Origin: CAKOSP01 sp964549115
Lineage (GTDB): Bacteria > Bacillota_I > Bacilli_A > RF39 > UBA660
NCBI GenBank assembly: GCA_964549115.1
Contig: CAZJTX010000012.1
Span: 1-26,205, forward strand
Reading direction: 5' to 3'
DNA length: 26,205 nt
A program made the translations under genes and the position numbers. The first letter of the stretch is position 1. Each line of letters starts with the position of its first letter. Positions 13,465 to 22,209 of this stretch are shown one piece after another. The notes beneath the pieces were generated by a model. The model worked only from the letters and a program-made list of their open reading frames with translations, had not been told where the DNA came from and made no database searches.

Positions 13465-14152
13465 GATGTTTATATCTCCCTTTTTCTATATCTGCACCAA
13501 TCGTACCATCTTTTATTAATACTACTCTTTTTTTCATTCTATTAACAATATCTTTATCATGAGTAGCCATAACAATAGTGGTTTTTAAATCTTTATTAAT
13601 ATTTTCTATAACTTTCATGATTTCGCTAGAAGTTTCAGGATCTAAGTTTCCTGTTGGCTCATCACATATTAATAATCTGGGCTCATTTACTATAGCCCTT
13701 GCAATACATACCCTTTGTTGTTCTCCTCCCGATAATTCATTAGGAAAACTTCTTTCTTTTCCTTTTAACCCAACAATTTCTAACGCTTTAATAACTTTAG
13801 GTCTAATTTCTTTTTCTCTCATACCTGTACACTCTAATGCAAAAGCTACATTTTCATAAGCATTTAACTTGGGTAACAATTTAAAGTCTTGGAAAACAAT
13901 TCCAATTTTTCTTCTTAATTTATATACTTTTCTATTTTTTAACTTACCAACATTAATCCCACCTACTGCTACTATTCCTTTGGTAGGTCTTTCTTCTCTA
14001 TATAACAACTTTATTAAAGTCGATTTTCCACTTGCGGTAAGTCCAATTATAAAAACAAACTCTCCCTTTTCAATTGAAAGAGATAAATCAGATAAAGCAG
14101 TAAATCCATTACTGTAAGTTTTTGAAACATCTTTAAGTTCAATGAACTCCAT
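13451..14152 (-). CDS. ftsE: Cell division ATP-binding protein FtsE
   Basis: A 233-residue ABC ATPase. It has Walker A at 37-45 (GLTASGKST), the Q-loop Gln in VFQDFKLLP, signature LSGGEQQR (140-147), Walker B LLICDEPTGNLDP (160-172) and the switch His in MATHDKDIV. LLPKLNAYENVAFAL is typical of FtsE rather than of MacB/LolD exporters. Together with FtsX it couples ATP use to septal or side-wall hydrolysis. It is the first gene of the ftsE-ftsX-M23 operon and has its own promoter after the yitT terminator. Confidence 0.93.
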   Translation of the reverse strand: MEFIELKDVSKTYSNGFTALSDLSLSIEKGEFVFIIGLTASGKSTLIKLLYREERPTKGIVAVGGINVGKLKNRKVYKLRRKIGIVFQDFKLLPKLNAYENVAFALECTGMREKEIRPKVIKALEIVGLKGKERSFPNELSGGEQQRVCIARAIVNEPRLLICDEPTGNLDPETSSEIMKVIENINKDLKTTIVMATHDKDIVNRMKKRVVLIKDGTIGADIEKGRYKHRESV

Positions 14153-14172
14153 TTATTATCACTTCCATGTAA

Positions 14173-14181
14173 ATTATAACA
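14173..14181 (-). promoter_or_regulatory. Extended -10 promoter of ftsE-ftsX-M23
   Basis: TGTTATAAT (TGn plus perfect TATAAT) reads leftward 20 nt before the ftsE ATG. No clear -35. Confidence 0.6.
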
Positions 14182-14196
14182 TAATATTTAACATAA

Positions 14197-14219
14197 AAAG
14201 CGATTTTCAAAATCGCTTT
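14197..14219 (-). terminator. Terminator between the YitT-type gene and ftsE
   Basis: Perfect 11-bp arms AAAGCGATTTT (14197-14207) and AAAATCGCTTT (14209-14219) around a single base. The inner pairs must open to form a loop. A T-run follows on the minus strand. Confidence 0.8.
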
Positions 14220-14231
14220 ACATTTATTTTT

Positions 14232-15104
14232 TTACAAAAACGGGATGTTTTTCTTCCTATATCCACCTTGAGATTCATAACAATCATTTATGACAAAGAA
14301 GGCATCCGGATCAACATCCAAAATTCGACTTTTAAATGAATAATAATATCTATTAGGAAGTACGCTCATAATTAATTCACCCTTTTTATGTGAATAACCT
14401 CCAACTGTAGGCATTATAGTAAAGCCTGTTTTAAATTCTTTTAAAATAACTTTTTTTACTTCTTTTGTTTTTTTAGTATATATATAAAACACTTTACTAT
14501 TTGATTGCTCAAATAATACTTTATCAAAAATCATTGAGCTTAAAAATAATACGACAATAGCATAAAAAGCTTTTGTTATTCCGAAAGTTAAACTCGCTAT
14601 AAATATTATGATTGAATTTATTGCCAATATGGCTCTTCCTTCAGGTATTTTTATATATTTACTAATTATTTGTACTAATATATCGGTACCACCTGTTGTA
14701 AACCCATATTTAAATATTAATCCCATGCTTACGCCATTTAATAGGGCTGAAAAAATAACTATTATCCAAAAATCATTAAACTGAAAATACGGAATTATTG
14801 TATTTACTATTGGCAAAGTTATTGCTATCATAACTGGATAAAGAATAGATCCTAATACACTATTAAACGTTTTTTCTTTTCCAATTAATATAAAACTTAT
14901 TGTAAGCAAAAATATATTTGTTATTAAAATAAACGTTGAAGGCGTAAGGTTAAAAACTTTATTAACAATTATAGATAATCCTGATAAGCCACCTATTACT
15001 AATTCATTTGGTACAAAAAACAAGTTATAACATATACCCAACAAGAAAAAACTTAATACAAAAAATATACCATCAAGTACAATTTGTCTCTTTTTCTTAT
15101 TCAT
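14232..15104 (-). CDS. YitT family membrane protein (DUF161 plus DUF2179)
   Basis: Several hydrophobic segments fill the first 190 residues, starting GIFFVLSFFLLGICYNLFFV, then VIGGLSGLSIIV and FKYGFTTGGTDILVQII, the glycine-rich repeats of YitT/DUF161 proteins. The last 90 residues form the soluble DUF2179 domain (GELIMSVLPNRYYYSFKSRI, DVDPDAFFVINDCYESQGG). The family is widespread in Firmicutes as several paralogues of unknown function. AAAAGGGGATG sets the start. It follows the MBL hydrolase gene by 27 nt on the same strand without a terminator, so the two probably share an mRNA. Confidence 0.85.
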   Translation of the reverse strand: MNKKKRQIVLDGIFFVLSFFLLGICYNLFFVPNELVIGGLSGLSIIVNKVFNLTPSTFILITNIFLLTISFILIGKEKTFNSVLGSILYPVMIAITLPIVNTIIPYFQFNDFWIIVIFSALLNGVSMGLIFKYGFTTGGTDILVQIISKYIKIPEGRAILAINSIIIFIASLTFGITKAFYAIVVLFLSSMIFDKVLFEQSNSKVFYIYTKKTKEVKKVILKEFKTGFTIMPTVGGYSHKKGELIMSVLPNRYYYSFKSRILDVDPDAFFVINDCYESQGGYRKKNIPFL

Positions 15105-15131
15105 CTATATCATCCCCTTTTATTATATCAT

Positions 15132-15638
15132 TTAATTAATAAAACTTTTATATATTTCTTTTTCTTCTCCAAGAGTTGAACTAGGTCCATGTCCAGGATA
15201 TATTTTAATATCATCCGGGTAAGTAATTATATTTTTTAAGCTTTCTTTCATTTGTTTAAAATTTCCGCCATATAAATCTGTCCTACCAATTGTTCCTTTA
15301 AAAATAAAATCTCCTGTGAACATTACTTTTTCTTTTTTAAAATAAAACACTTTAGAATCAAACATATGCCCAGGCGTATCTATTACTTCCATATCAAATA
15401 TATTGTTATTAAAATCATTGCTCTTTATATTGTGTTTTAATTCTAAATCTTTTAACGCTCCCACATGATCAGGGTGAGAGTGTGTATAATAAATGCCTTT
15501 AATATCTATACCTTTAGTATATTTATTAATTTTATTTATTTGATCCCCGGGATCTATAATAATACCTTCATTATTATTGTTTGTTACTAAATAACAATTT
15601 GTTTGTAGTAACCCAACTACTATTGTTTCTATTTTCAT
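15132..15638 (-). CDS. MBL-fold metallo-hydrolase (glyoxalase II-like)
   Basis: A small one-domain metallo-beta-lactamase-fold hydrolase. The metal motif is THSHPDHVGA (His-x-His-x-Asp-His), followed by the third His in DTPGHMFDS, the bridging Asp in MFTGDFIFKGTIGRTDL and the last His in YPGHGPSSTLGEE. This pattern, with GRTDL, is that of YqgX/GloB-like enzymes, often thought to hydrolyse S-lactoylglutathione-type thioesters. The true substrate here is unknown. I start it at ATG 15638 (MKIETIVVG), where the family begins, not at a TTG 11 codons upstream. No ribosome site precedes either, and a -10 box lies 10 nt upstream, so a leaderless mRNA is likely. Confidence 0.85.
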   Translation of the reverse strand: MKIETIVVGLLQTNCYLVTNNNNEGIIIDPGDQINKINKYTKGIDIKGIYYTHSHPDHVGALKDLELKHNIKSNDFNNNIFDMEVIDTPGHMFDSKVFYFKKEKVMFTGDFIFKGTIGRTDLYGGNFKQMKESLKNIITYPDDIKIYPGHGPSSTLGEEKEIYKSFIN

Positions 15639-15648
15639 ATCTAAATTA

Positions 15649-15657
15649 ATTGTATCA
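15649..15657 (-). promoter_or_regulatory. Extended -10 promoter of the MBL gene, near-leaderless
   Basis: TGATACAAT reads leftward and ends 10 nt before the ATG at 15638, so the leader would be only a few bases. The same nine bases serve the phospholipase-like gene at 6121. Confidence 0.5.
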
Positions 15658-15711
15658 TAAAAAGAAAGCAATATTAATTAAAGTAATTTTACATTAGTAT
15701 ATGCATAATAG

Positions 15712-15740
15712 TTTATAAAGATTAATATATATTATATAAT
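15712..15740 (+). promoter_or_regulatory. Probable promoter of the flippase gene
   Basis: TTTATA (15712-15717), a 17-nt spacer, and TATAAT (15735-15740). The surroundings are nearly pure A and T, so the exact boxes are uncertain. Confidence 0.45.
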
Positions 15741-15762
15741 ATATATGTCTGGAGATGACTTT

Positions 15763-17364
15763 GTGAAAAAAAGTGGATTTTTGGAAGGCGCATTTGTTGC
15801 ATCTATTGCAATCATAATTACAAAAGTACTAGGTTTATTATATGTTATACCTTTTCATAATTTAGTTGGAGCCCAAGGAGGCGCCCTATATGGTTATGCT
15901 TACAATATATATACTTTATTTTTAATAATTTCTTCAGCGGGAATCCCCCTTGCTATTAGTAAAATAACTAGCGAATACGATACTTTGGGGAAACACGAAG
16001 AAAAAAATTATGTTTTTAAATATATTAAAAACTTTTTGTTTATATTTTCAATAGGAAGTTTTTTAATATGTTTTTTTGGTGCCCCATTATTTGCTAAAGC
16101 GTTAATTGGTAACATGACTGGTGGTAACACTATAAAAGAAGTCACCAATGTTATAAGGTCTGTTTCATTTGCTTTACTAATTGTGCCTTTTTTAAGTATA
16201 TACAGAGGATTCTTACAAGGTCAAAAATATATAGCCGCATCATCATTTAGTCAAGTTATAGAACAACTTGCTCGTATATTTGTAATTTTGGTGGGAAGTT
16301 ATGTAATTGTTAAGGTGTTCAAATTACCTTTATCTTACGCAATAAACATTTCAGTGTTTGCTGCATTTGTTGGAGCAATATTCGCATTCTTTTATTTAAA
16401 ATTTAAATCTAGGGATGTTATGCCAAAAGAAGTTGTAACGCTACCAAAAGATGAAAAAAAGGTTGTCGTTAAAAAATTGTTTGAATATGCTATACCATTT
16501 GTAATCGTTAGTTTAACATTTTCGTTATACAGTACTACAGATATGTTTTTATTAATTAAAGGTTTAAACTTTATAGGATATAGCCAGGTTGATATTGAAA
16601 CAATTAGTGGAGTATTTACTACATGGGGATATAAGCTATCTTCTATGGTTACAGCTATTGCTACAGGATTAGTAATAAGTTTAATACCTTCTATGGTGTC
16701 AGCTTATACTAAAAAAGATTTAAAAGAAGTTAATAATCAATTTAAAAAAGTAAATCAAATATTGTTTTTAGTTATTTTGCCTTTATCTATATTCTTGAGT
16801 ATATACGCTAAAGAAGTATGGTTTATATTTTATGGAGCCAGTTATTTCGGTCCTATAATATTTAAATTTAAAATATTTTCAACATTTTTAGATTCAATTT
16901 ATTTAATTATGGGAAGTATTCTACAAAATTTAAGTAAAAGAAAATTATTATATAAATCAATATTTTGGGGATTGGGCGTTAATGCAATATTAGATATTCC
17001 TTTAATATTACTATTTAATAAAATTGGAATTTATCCGTATTACGGTGCTATTGTTGCTACCATGATAGGTTATATAATAACAATTAGCATTATTGTAACG
17101 AACCTTAAAAAAGATGAGGGTATTTCATATAATTTGAAAAATATATTAAAAAACATATTATTAACATTAATTATATTAATACCTATTAATTTAATTGTTA
17201 GATACTTTGTATTTAGCTTTATAACTTCTAGATTATTAACTATATTAGCCATTACTATAACTGGTTTAGTATCGCTTGTTATATATTATTTAATAAATAA
17301 AGATTTATTAATTGAAATGTTCGGTGAAAAATTTATTAAAAGAGCATTATTCTTTAAAAAATAA
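15763..17364 (+). CDS. MurJ/SpoVB-type (YtgP-like) polyprenyl-linked oligosaccharide flippase
   Basis: A 533-residue membrane protein with about 14 hydrophobic segments, of the MOP superfamily. GFLEGAFVASIAIIITKVLG, then YNIYTLFLIISSAGIPLAIS, IYRGFLQGQKY and SQVIEQLARIFVILV are typical of the SpoVB/YtgP branch, which holds the Bacillus lipid II flippase. Moving the wall precursor lipid II outward is therefore the best guess, but capsule-type export is not excluded. I chose GTG 15763 because GGAG (15751-15754) sits 8 nt upstream. An ATG six codons earlier has no ribosome site. No other wall synthesis gene is adjacent. Confidence 0.85.
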   Translation: MKKSGFLEGAFVASIAIIITKVLGLLYVIPFHNLVGAQGGALYGYAYNIYTLFLIISSAGIPLAISKITSEYDTLGKHEEKNYVFKYIKNFLFIFSIGSFLICFFGAPLFAKALIGNMTGGNTIKEVTNVIRSVSFALLIVPFLSIYRGFLQGQKYIAASSFSQVIEQLARIFVILVGSYVIVKVFKLPLSYAINISVFAAFVGAIFAFFYLKFKSRDVMPKEVVTLPKDEKKVVVKKLFEYAIPFVIVSLTFSLYSTTDMFLLIKGLNFIGYSQVDIETISGVFTTWGYKLSSMVTAIATGLVISLIPSMVSAYTKKDLKEVNNQFKKVNQILFLVILPLSIFLSIYAKEVWFIFYGASYFGPIIFKFKIFSTFLDSIYLIMGSILQNLSKRKLLYKSIFWGLGVNAILDIPLILLFNKIGIYPYYGAIVATMIGYIITISIIVTNLKKDEGISYNLKNILKNILLTLIILIPINLIVRYFVFSFITSRLLTILAITITGLVSLVIYYLINKDLLIEMFGEKFIKRALFFKK

Positions 17365-17394
17365 TTTAACAATTATAAACATATTTGCTATACT
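17365..17394 (+). promoter_or_regulatory. Promoter of the LemA-like gene
   Basis: TTTAAC (17365-17370), an 18-nt spacer, then TATACT (17389-17394) preceded by TGC. GTAGGAG follows before the ATG at 17419. Confidence 0.55.
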
Positions 17395-17418
17395 TATTTA
17401 TAGAGTAGGAGTTTTAAT

Positions 17419-17958
17419 ATGAATCCAATAACAATCATTTTATTATCAACAATATTAATAAGTGTACTTATTATTATTTATGTATTAACGTACAATAAAC
17501 TTCACTATTATAAAGTAAGAATAGAAGTAGCAGAAAATATAGTAGATGAAAGTCTAAGGGCAAAATATGATTTATTGTGTGACTTAAATACTGATATAAA
17601 AAAAGTTGTTAAAGATAAAGATTATTTAAAAGAATACATAGAATATAAAAACCAAAGATTAACTAATTATGAGACGGATAGAAAGTTAGTCGAGGGTTTT
17701 AATTTAATAAATGAACTTAAAAATGATCATAAAAAATTAGATACTAAAAAATTTACAAATAAGTTAAATAAAGTTAAAAAAATAAACGAAGAATTAGAAT
17801 CGGGTAAAAACTTTTTTAATAAAAACACGACTAAAATGAATATGCTTATAAGAAAGTTTCCAACTAATATAGTCGCAAGAAGGCACAAATTTAGAATTAA
17901 ACCTTATTTTGACAATAAAAATACACAGGACGCTGTGTATGATGACTTTAAATTATAA
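17419..17958 (+). CDS. Diverged LemA-like membrane-anchored helical protein
   Basis: A single N-terminal membrane segment (about 4-24) is followed by YNKLHYYKVRIEVAENIVDE, RAKYDLLCDLN, a mostly helical middle, and FFNKNTTKMNMLIRKFPTNI with a final KPYFDN. The order (YN-x-L, a helical pair, (R)YDL, a late Asn-rich helix, FP-x-N, then KPYF) parallels LemA family proteins, but sequence is weakly kept. LemA function is unknown. In Listeria a fragment is presented as an antigen, and in other bacteria it lies near membrane peptidases. The last codon and stop (TTATAA) also form the end of ung on the other strand. Confidence 0.6.
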   Translation: MNPITIILLSTILISVLIIIYVLTYNKLHYYKVRIEVAENIVDESLRAKYDLLCDLNTDIKKVVKDKDYLKEYIEYKNQRLTNYETDRKLVEGFNLINELKNDHKKLDTKKFTNKLNKVKKINEELESGKNFFNKNTTKMNMLIRKFPTNIVARRHKFRIKPYFDNKNTQDAVYDDFKL

Positions 17959-18612
17959 CTTCCAATTGATTTCTTGTATATTATTTTGTTTTAAATAAAC
18001 ATTTGTTTTAGAAAAGGGCTTACTACCAAAAAAACCTCTATATGCCGATAACGGAGATGGGTGCGGAGCAATTAAAACTAAATGTTTTTTATTTGTAATA
18101 ATTTCTTTTTTCAACTCAGCTTTTTTACCCCACAAAATAAAGACAACATTTTCTTTATTATCATTTATTGTTTTTAATACATTATCAGTTACATATTCCC
18201 AATTTAAATGATAATGACTTTCGGGTTTATCTTTTTCAACTGTTAATACAGAGTTAATTAGTAAGACTCCTTCTTTAGCCCATTTAGTTAAATTTCCACT
18301 TTTAGGAATTGAAATGCCCAAATCTTCATTTAATTCCTTAAATATGTTTAACAGTGATGGTGGAAATTTTATTCCATCTTGTACTGAGAAAGCTAAACCA
18401 TGTGCTTGGTTAATCCCATGATATGGATCTTGACCCACAATAACAACTTTAACATCTTTAAAAGAAGTTAATTTAAAAGCATTAAATAAATCATTTTGTT
18501 TTGGAAATATTTCTTTTTCTTTATAAAGTTTCTTTAATTTTGCATAAATGTTTTTGTATATATTACTATCAAATACTTCTTCTAATAACTTATCCCAATC
18601 ATTACCTATCAT
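17953..18612 (-). CDS. ung: Uracil-DNA glycosylase, family 1
   Basis: Removes uracil from DNA as the first step of base-excision repair. GQDPYHG (60-66) carries the water-activating Asp62 and Tyr64. FPPSLLNIFKEL and GVLLINSVLTVE follow, and HPSPLSAYRGFFGSKPF carries His184 of the DNA-intercalation loop. The length of 219 is normal. It is the last gene of the rplI-dnaB-M23-walJ-ung run. TTGGAG lies across the walJ stop codon, 2 nt before the ATG. It ends head-on against the LemA-like gene, sharing TTATAA, and no terminator hairpin is seen there. Confidence 0.96.
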   Translation of the reverse strand: MIGNDWDKLLEEVFDSNIYKNIYAKLKKLYKEKEIFPKQNDLFNAFKLTSFKDVKVVIVGQDPYHGINQAHGLAFSVQDGIKFPPSLLNIFKELNEDLGISIPKSGNLTKWAKEGVLLINSVLTVEKDKPESHYHLNWEYVTDNVLKTINDNKENVVFILWGKKAELKKEIITNKKHLVLIAPHPSPLSAYRGFFGSKPFSKTNVYLKQNNIQEINWKL

Positions 18613-18614
18613 AA

Positions 18615-19382
18615 TTACTCCAAAATAACATTAGTAATATCATCTTGTTTAGAACAAACAATTTTATCAAAAATTATATCGTTATTTAATAAATGATCCT
18701 TTACTGTACTTAAAGCTTTATCCGGTGTGTTATTTTTTTCACTTAAGTGAAGTAATATTACTTCTTTAGTTTTATTTGTTATAAATTTAGATAAATAAAA
18801 CCCAGCTTGAGTATTTGATAAATGCCCCTCATCACTTAACACTCTTTGTTGTAACCACTCAGGATATGGTCCATTTATTAACATTTCTTCATCATGATTA
18901 CTTTCAATTAAGTAAACATCTGCGTCTTTTAATAATTTAAAATACTTAGAGTGTATATATCCAGTATCGGTTATGTACACTACTTTTTTATTATTATATT
19001 CAATTATAAAATTTTTAGAATCAGGTTTATCATGACTTGAACTAATTGGAGTTATTATAATATCATCAAATATTATCTCTTTTTCAAGTTCTTCTATATT
19101 GTCATAATTATTTAAATAGTCTAATTCATTTAACATCGTATCGGTTATATATACCTTAGCATTTGATTTTTTTATTATTTTATCTAAAGCCGATACGTGA
19201 TCAGTATGAGTGTGGGTTATAAACACATGAGTTATTTCATTTAATTTAACCCCAAGTTGTTTTAAACTCTTTGAAATATATCGCTCACTATAACCGACAT
19301 CAACTAATATTTTACTGTTATTTATTTCTAAGTATGTAGCGTTTCCTTTTGAACCACTACAAAGTACTGATATTTTTATCAT
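18615..19382 (-). CDS. walJ: MBL-fold metallo-hydrolase WalJ (YycJ-like)
   Basis: ISVLCSGSKGNATYLEI at the start and FITHTHTDHVSAL with His57, His59, Asp61 and His62 are typical of WalJ/YycJ. TDTGY carries the bridging Asp. The expected further metal ligands are in SSSHDKP and LLHLSEKN. The protein is linked to coordination of cell division with replication and to wall control in Bacillus and Streptococcus, where it is encoded with the WalRK two-component system. Here walRK is absent and the gene instead follows dnaB and an M23 peptidase. Its start overlaps the M23 stop as ATGA. Confidence 0.9.
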   Translation of the reverse strand: MIKISVLCSGSKGNATYLEINNSKILVDVGYSERYISKSLKQLGVKLNEITHVFITHTHTDHVSALDKIIKKSNAKVYITDTMLNELDYLNNYDNIEELEKEIIFDDIIITPISSSHDKPDSKNFIIEYNNKKVVYITDTGYIHSKYFKLLKDADVYLIESNHDEEMLINGPYPEWLQQRVLSDEGHLSNTQAGFYLSKFITNKTKEVILLHLSEKNNTPDKALSTVKDHLLNNDIIFDKIVCSKQDDITNVILE

Positions 19383-20875
19383 TTGTAAATAGTTTTAAAT
19401 GGGTCCATGTGTTTTGCTCCTGCTGCTATATAAGGTTCTCCCTCTGAAACACCAAAGTGTAAGTGAGTTCCGGTTGATCTTCCTGTATTACCCATTGTTC
19501 CTATTTTTTGTCCTTTTTTAACCATCGCTCCAGGGTTTACTAAAACTTTTGATAAGTGTAAGTATGAAGTATAAATATTGTTTCCATGATTAATAACCAC
19601 ATATGATCCAAGTGCCCACATTCCTGTTGAACACCCTTTACATACATACGCGGCTTGAGTTACCATTCCATCCGCTACGGCATAAATCGGTGATCCATGA
19701 CCTGTACCAGATATATCAACACCATTGTGCATTTGTCCACCCCATCTATAACCAAATGGGCTTGTAATAATATAAGGTACGTTTGTTGGCCAACCCCAGT
19801 CAAGGCCTGTATCTACATATTTACCAGAAATATAAGCCGCTCTAGAACCTTTTGTTACTATTTGATCTACGGGTTCTCTTATTACTTCTTTGGATAGTAA
19901 AATAACTTCTTGTGAAGGTTCGCCATTAATAATTTTGACTGATTGAGCAGTTCTGGTAATACCAGAAATTCCAACTTGAGTTATTTCCTGATATGTCGGA
20001 TATTTACTTGAGTCTAGTTTCGTTGTAGTCATAAACTTATTTTCAATATCTTCTATTCTTTTAAGCGCTACGATAAATGTTAATACAGGATTTAATAAAG
20101 TCACATTTACTTCTGTATCAACAGTTAACATACTTGTAGCATCCTTATATTCGGGATTAGCTATCAAAAACTCTTGAGTATTTATAATATACTCCTCAGA
20201 AATAGATTCGATAGTATCTCCTCTTTTAACTTTATAGTGTGTTATTTCAGCATTTTCTCCAAACATTAAATACTGGGCTAAATCTTCTTCAGTTGTATAT
20301 ATTTTTTCATGAACATCTAAATAAGATTCTTTAATAGTGATATCTTCTTCAAAATAAGTAGCCTCAATTATTTCACCGGTATCTTCTATTTCTTTTTGTT
20401 CATTATTTAAATAAAGTTCTAATTGTTCCTCATCTACAAATGACGACACCATTAATCTTGTTGCGTTTTCAAAATCAGATTTTTTAAGTACATTAATAGT
20501 AGTTTCAGTTTCTTCATTTTTTATTAATACTTTATATCCCTTAACTGTGAAAGCGTCTTCTTCTTCTATTTTCTTGTATATCTCATTTACTTCTGTAAAT
20601 TCATCATTAAAACTACTAGTCTTAATTATATTTAAGCTAGCAGGGGGATATACATTTTTAACATCGTATTTTTTCTTAATTTCTTTTTGTTCTTCGTTTA
20701 TTAAAGTTAATAATTCATTTTTGTTCTGTATTGTTCCTAATTCTTCACCCTTTAAATAAACTTTATATACAACATTGGCGTTGTTTAAAACTTTTGAGTA
20801 TGATTTTTCTATTAAAAATACAGCTAAAATTATTCCCGTTAATAAAAACGTTATAAAATAATTTTTAAATTTCAC
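19379..20875 (-). CDS. M23 peptidase with LysM and G5 domains
   Basis: A 498-residue surface protein: an N-terminal membrane anchor or signal (about 5-23), an unassigned acidic region (30-205), a LysM wall-binding module (about 211-258, HYKVKRGDTIESISEEYI), a G5 domain (about 265-343) and an M23 endopeptidase (about 365-490). Metal ligands His383, Asp387, His471 and His473 (QMHNGVDISG and THLHFG) are present. It should cut peptide cross-bridges of peptidoglycan. The domain order is like that of other Firmicutes LysM-G5-M23 proteins. It starts at GTG, right at the end of dnaB, and is translationally coupled to it and to walJ. Confidence 0.92.
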   Translation of the reverse strand: MKFKNYFITFLLTGIILAVFLIEKSYSKVLNNANVVYKVYLKGEELGTIQNKNELLTLINEEQKEIKKKYDVKNVYPPASLNIIKTSSFNDEFTEVNEIYKKIEEEDAFTVKGYKVLIKNEETETTINVLKKSDFENATRLMVSSFVDEEQLELYLNNEQKEIEDTGEIIEATYFEEDITIKESYLDVHEKIYTTEEDLAQYLMFGENAEITHYKVKRGDTIESISEEYIINTQEFLIANPEYKDATSMLTVDTEVNVTLLNPVLTFIVALKRIEDIENKFMTTTKLDSSKYPTYQEITQVGISGITRTAQSVKIINGEPSQEVILLSKEVIREPVDQIVTKGSRAAYISGKYVDTGLDWGWPTNVPYIITSPFGYRWGGQMHNGVDISGTGHGSPIYAVADGMVTQAAYVCKGCSTGMWALGSYVVINHGNNIYTSYLHLSKVLVNPGAMVKKGQKIGTMGNTGRSTGTHLHFGVSEGEPYIAAGAKHMDPFKTIYK

Positions 20876-22209
20876 TATACATCTTCCTTCTTAGTTCTTA
20901 ATATATTTTTAAATGAACCTGTTTCTAATTCAAACAATAATTCAAATGTTCCAACTCTACCTTTTCTATGCTTAGCAATAGTTATATCAGCTGGGACAAT
21001 TTTTTGATTGATATCTTTTTTCTCGTAATAATCTCTTCTATTTATAAACACGACTAAGTCCGCGTCTTGTTCTAAAGAACCTGACTCTCTTAGATCGGCT
21101 AGCAATGGTATATTACTTTCTCTTCTTTCGGCACTTCTTGATAATTGAGATAATGCCAAAACAGGCACTCTTAATTCTAAGGCCATTGTTTTTAAACTTC
21201 TTGATATTTCTGAGACCTCTACCTGTCTAGATTCTGCACGTCTTCCACCACTAGATATTAATTGTAAGTAGTCAACTACTACTAAGCCTAGTCCTTTTTC
21301 TGTACTTGCTAGTCTTCTACATTTAGCTCTTATCTCTGCAGCTGTTATACCTGCATTATCTTCTAAATATATATTTGTTTCACTTAATTGGCTTATTGCC
21401 TCATTATATCTTTTCCAGTCACTATCTAACATACGACCTGTTTGTAGTTTATTAGAATCAATTTGACCGATTGATGATATCATTCTATTTGCTAACATTT
21501 CTGCGGTCATCTCCATGTTAAATATAGCTACAGCTTTATCTGTTGTTGATGCAGCATATGTTGCCATATTTAAAGCTAGAGCTGTTTTACCCATACCAGG
21601 TCTAGCAGCTAATATAATCATTTCACCTTCTTGCAACCCGGTTGTAATTTTATCAAATTCATGAAAACCGGTTTCAAGACCAGTAACGCTCTTTTTATGC
21701 TTTGCTAATTCTTCCAATCTTTCTTGAGCTCTTCTTAAAACCTCATTTATTTGTAAAAATTCACCTGTACTTCTGGCTCTAACTACATTTAATATGTTTT
21801 GTTCTGATTTATCTAACAATTCATTAATATTTTCTTCATCATAAGAATTAGTTACTATTTCATTAGCTGTTTTTATTAAGTTTCTTCTTATAGCATTTTC
21901 TTTAACAATGTTTATATAATAATCTAAGTTTGCAGTTGTTACTACAGAATTTATTACCTCAGTTAAATAATTTAAGTTGATAATTTTCGTTTTTTTGCCT
22001 TTTTCAATAGCGTCTCTAACAGTAGTGGCATCTATAGCGGTCTTACTATTATGTAATTCTTCTATTATATTGAATAATACTTGGTTTCTTTCATCAAAAA
22101 ACATATCTGAATATAATTCTTCACATATTTTCTCTACATCATAATTGTTTAAAAATGCTATACCTAGTACGCTCATTTCTGCTTCTAGGTTAGCAGGCAT
22201 CTGTCTCAT
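20875..22209 (-). CDS. dnaB: Replicative DNA helicase DnaB
   Basis: The ring helicase that opens the replication fork (named dnaC in Bacillus). The N-terminal primase-contact domain starts PANLEAEMSVLGIAFLN. The RecA-like domain has Walker A ARPGMGKTA (202-210), VVVDYLQLIS as Walker B, and SRSLKTMALELRVPVLALSQLSR with DLRESGSLEQDADLVVFINR after it. The length of 444 is standard, with no intein. It follows rplI directly, a very common Firmicutes order, with its ATG overlapping the rplI stop codon. Confidence 0.97.
   Translation of the reverse strand: MRQMPANLEAEMSVLGIAFLNNYDVEKICEELYSDMFFDERNQVLFNIIEELHNSKTAIDATTVRDAIEKGKKTKIINLNYLTEVINSVVTTANLDYYINIVKENAIRRNLIKTANEIVTNSYDEENINELLDKSEQNILNVVRARSTGEFLQINEVLRRAQERLEELAKHKKSVTGLETGFHEFDKITTGLQEGEMIILAARPGMGKTALALNMATYAASTTDKAVAIFNMEMTAEMLANRMISSIGQIDSNKLQTGRMLDSDWKRYNEAISQLSETNIYLEDNAGITAAEIRAKCRRLASTEKGLGLVVVDYLQLISSGGRRAESRQVEVSEISRSLKTMALELRVPVLALSQLSRSAERRESNIPLLADLRESGSLEQDADLVVFINRRDYYEKKDINQKIVPADITIAKHRKGRVGTFELLFELETGSFKNILRTKKEDV

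Noticed and set aside
15745..15762. ATG at 15745 as start of the flippase
   Set aside because: No ribosome site lies before it, while GGAG is spaced correctly for GTG 15763.
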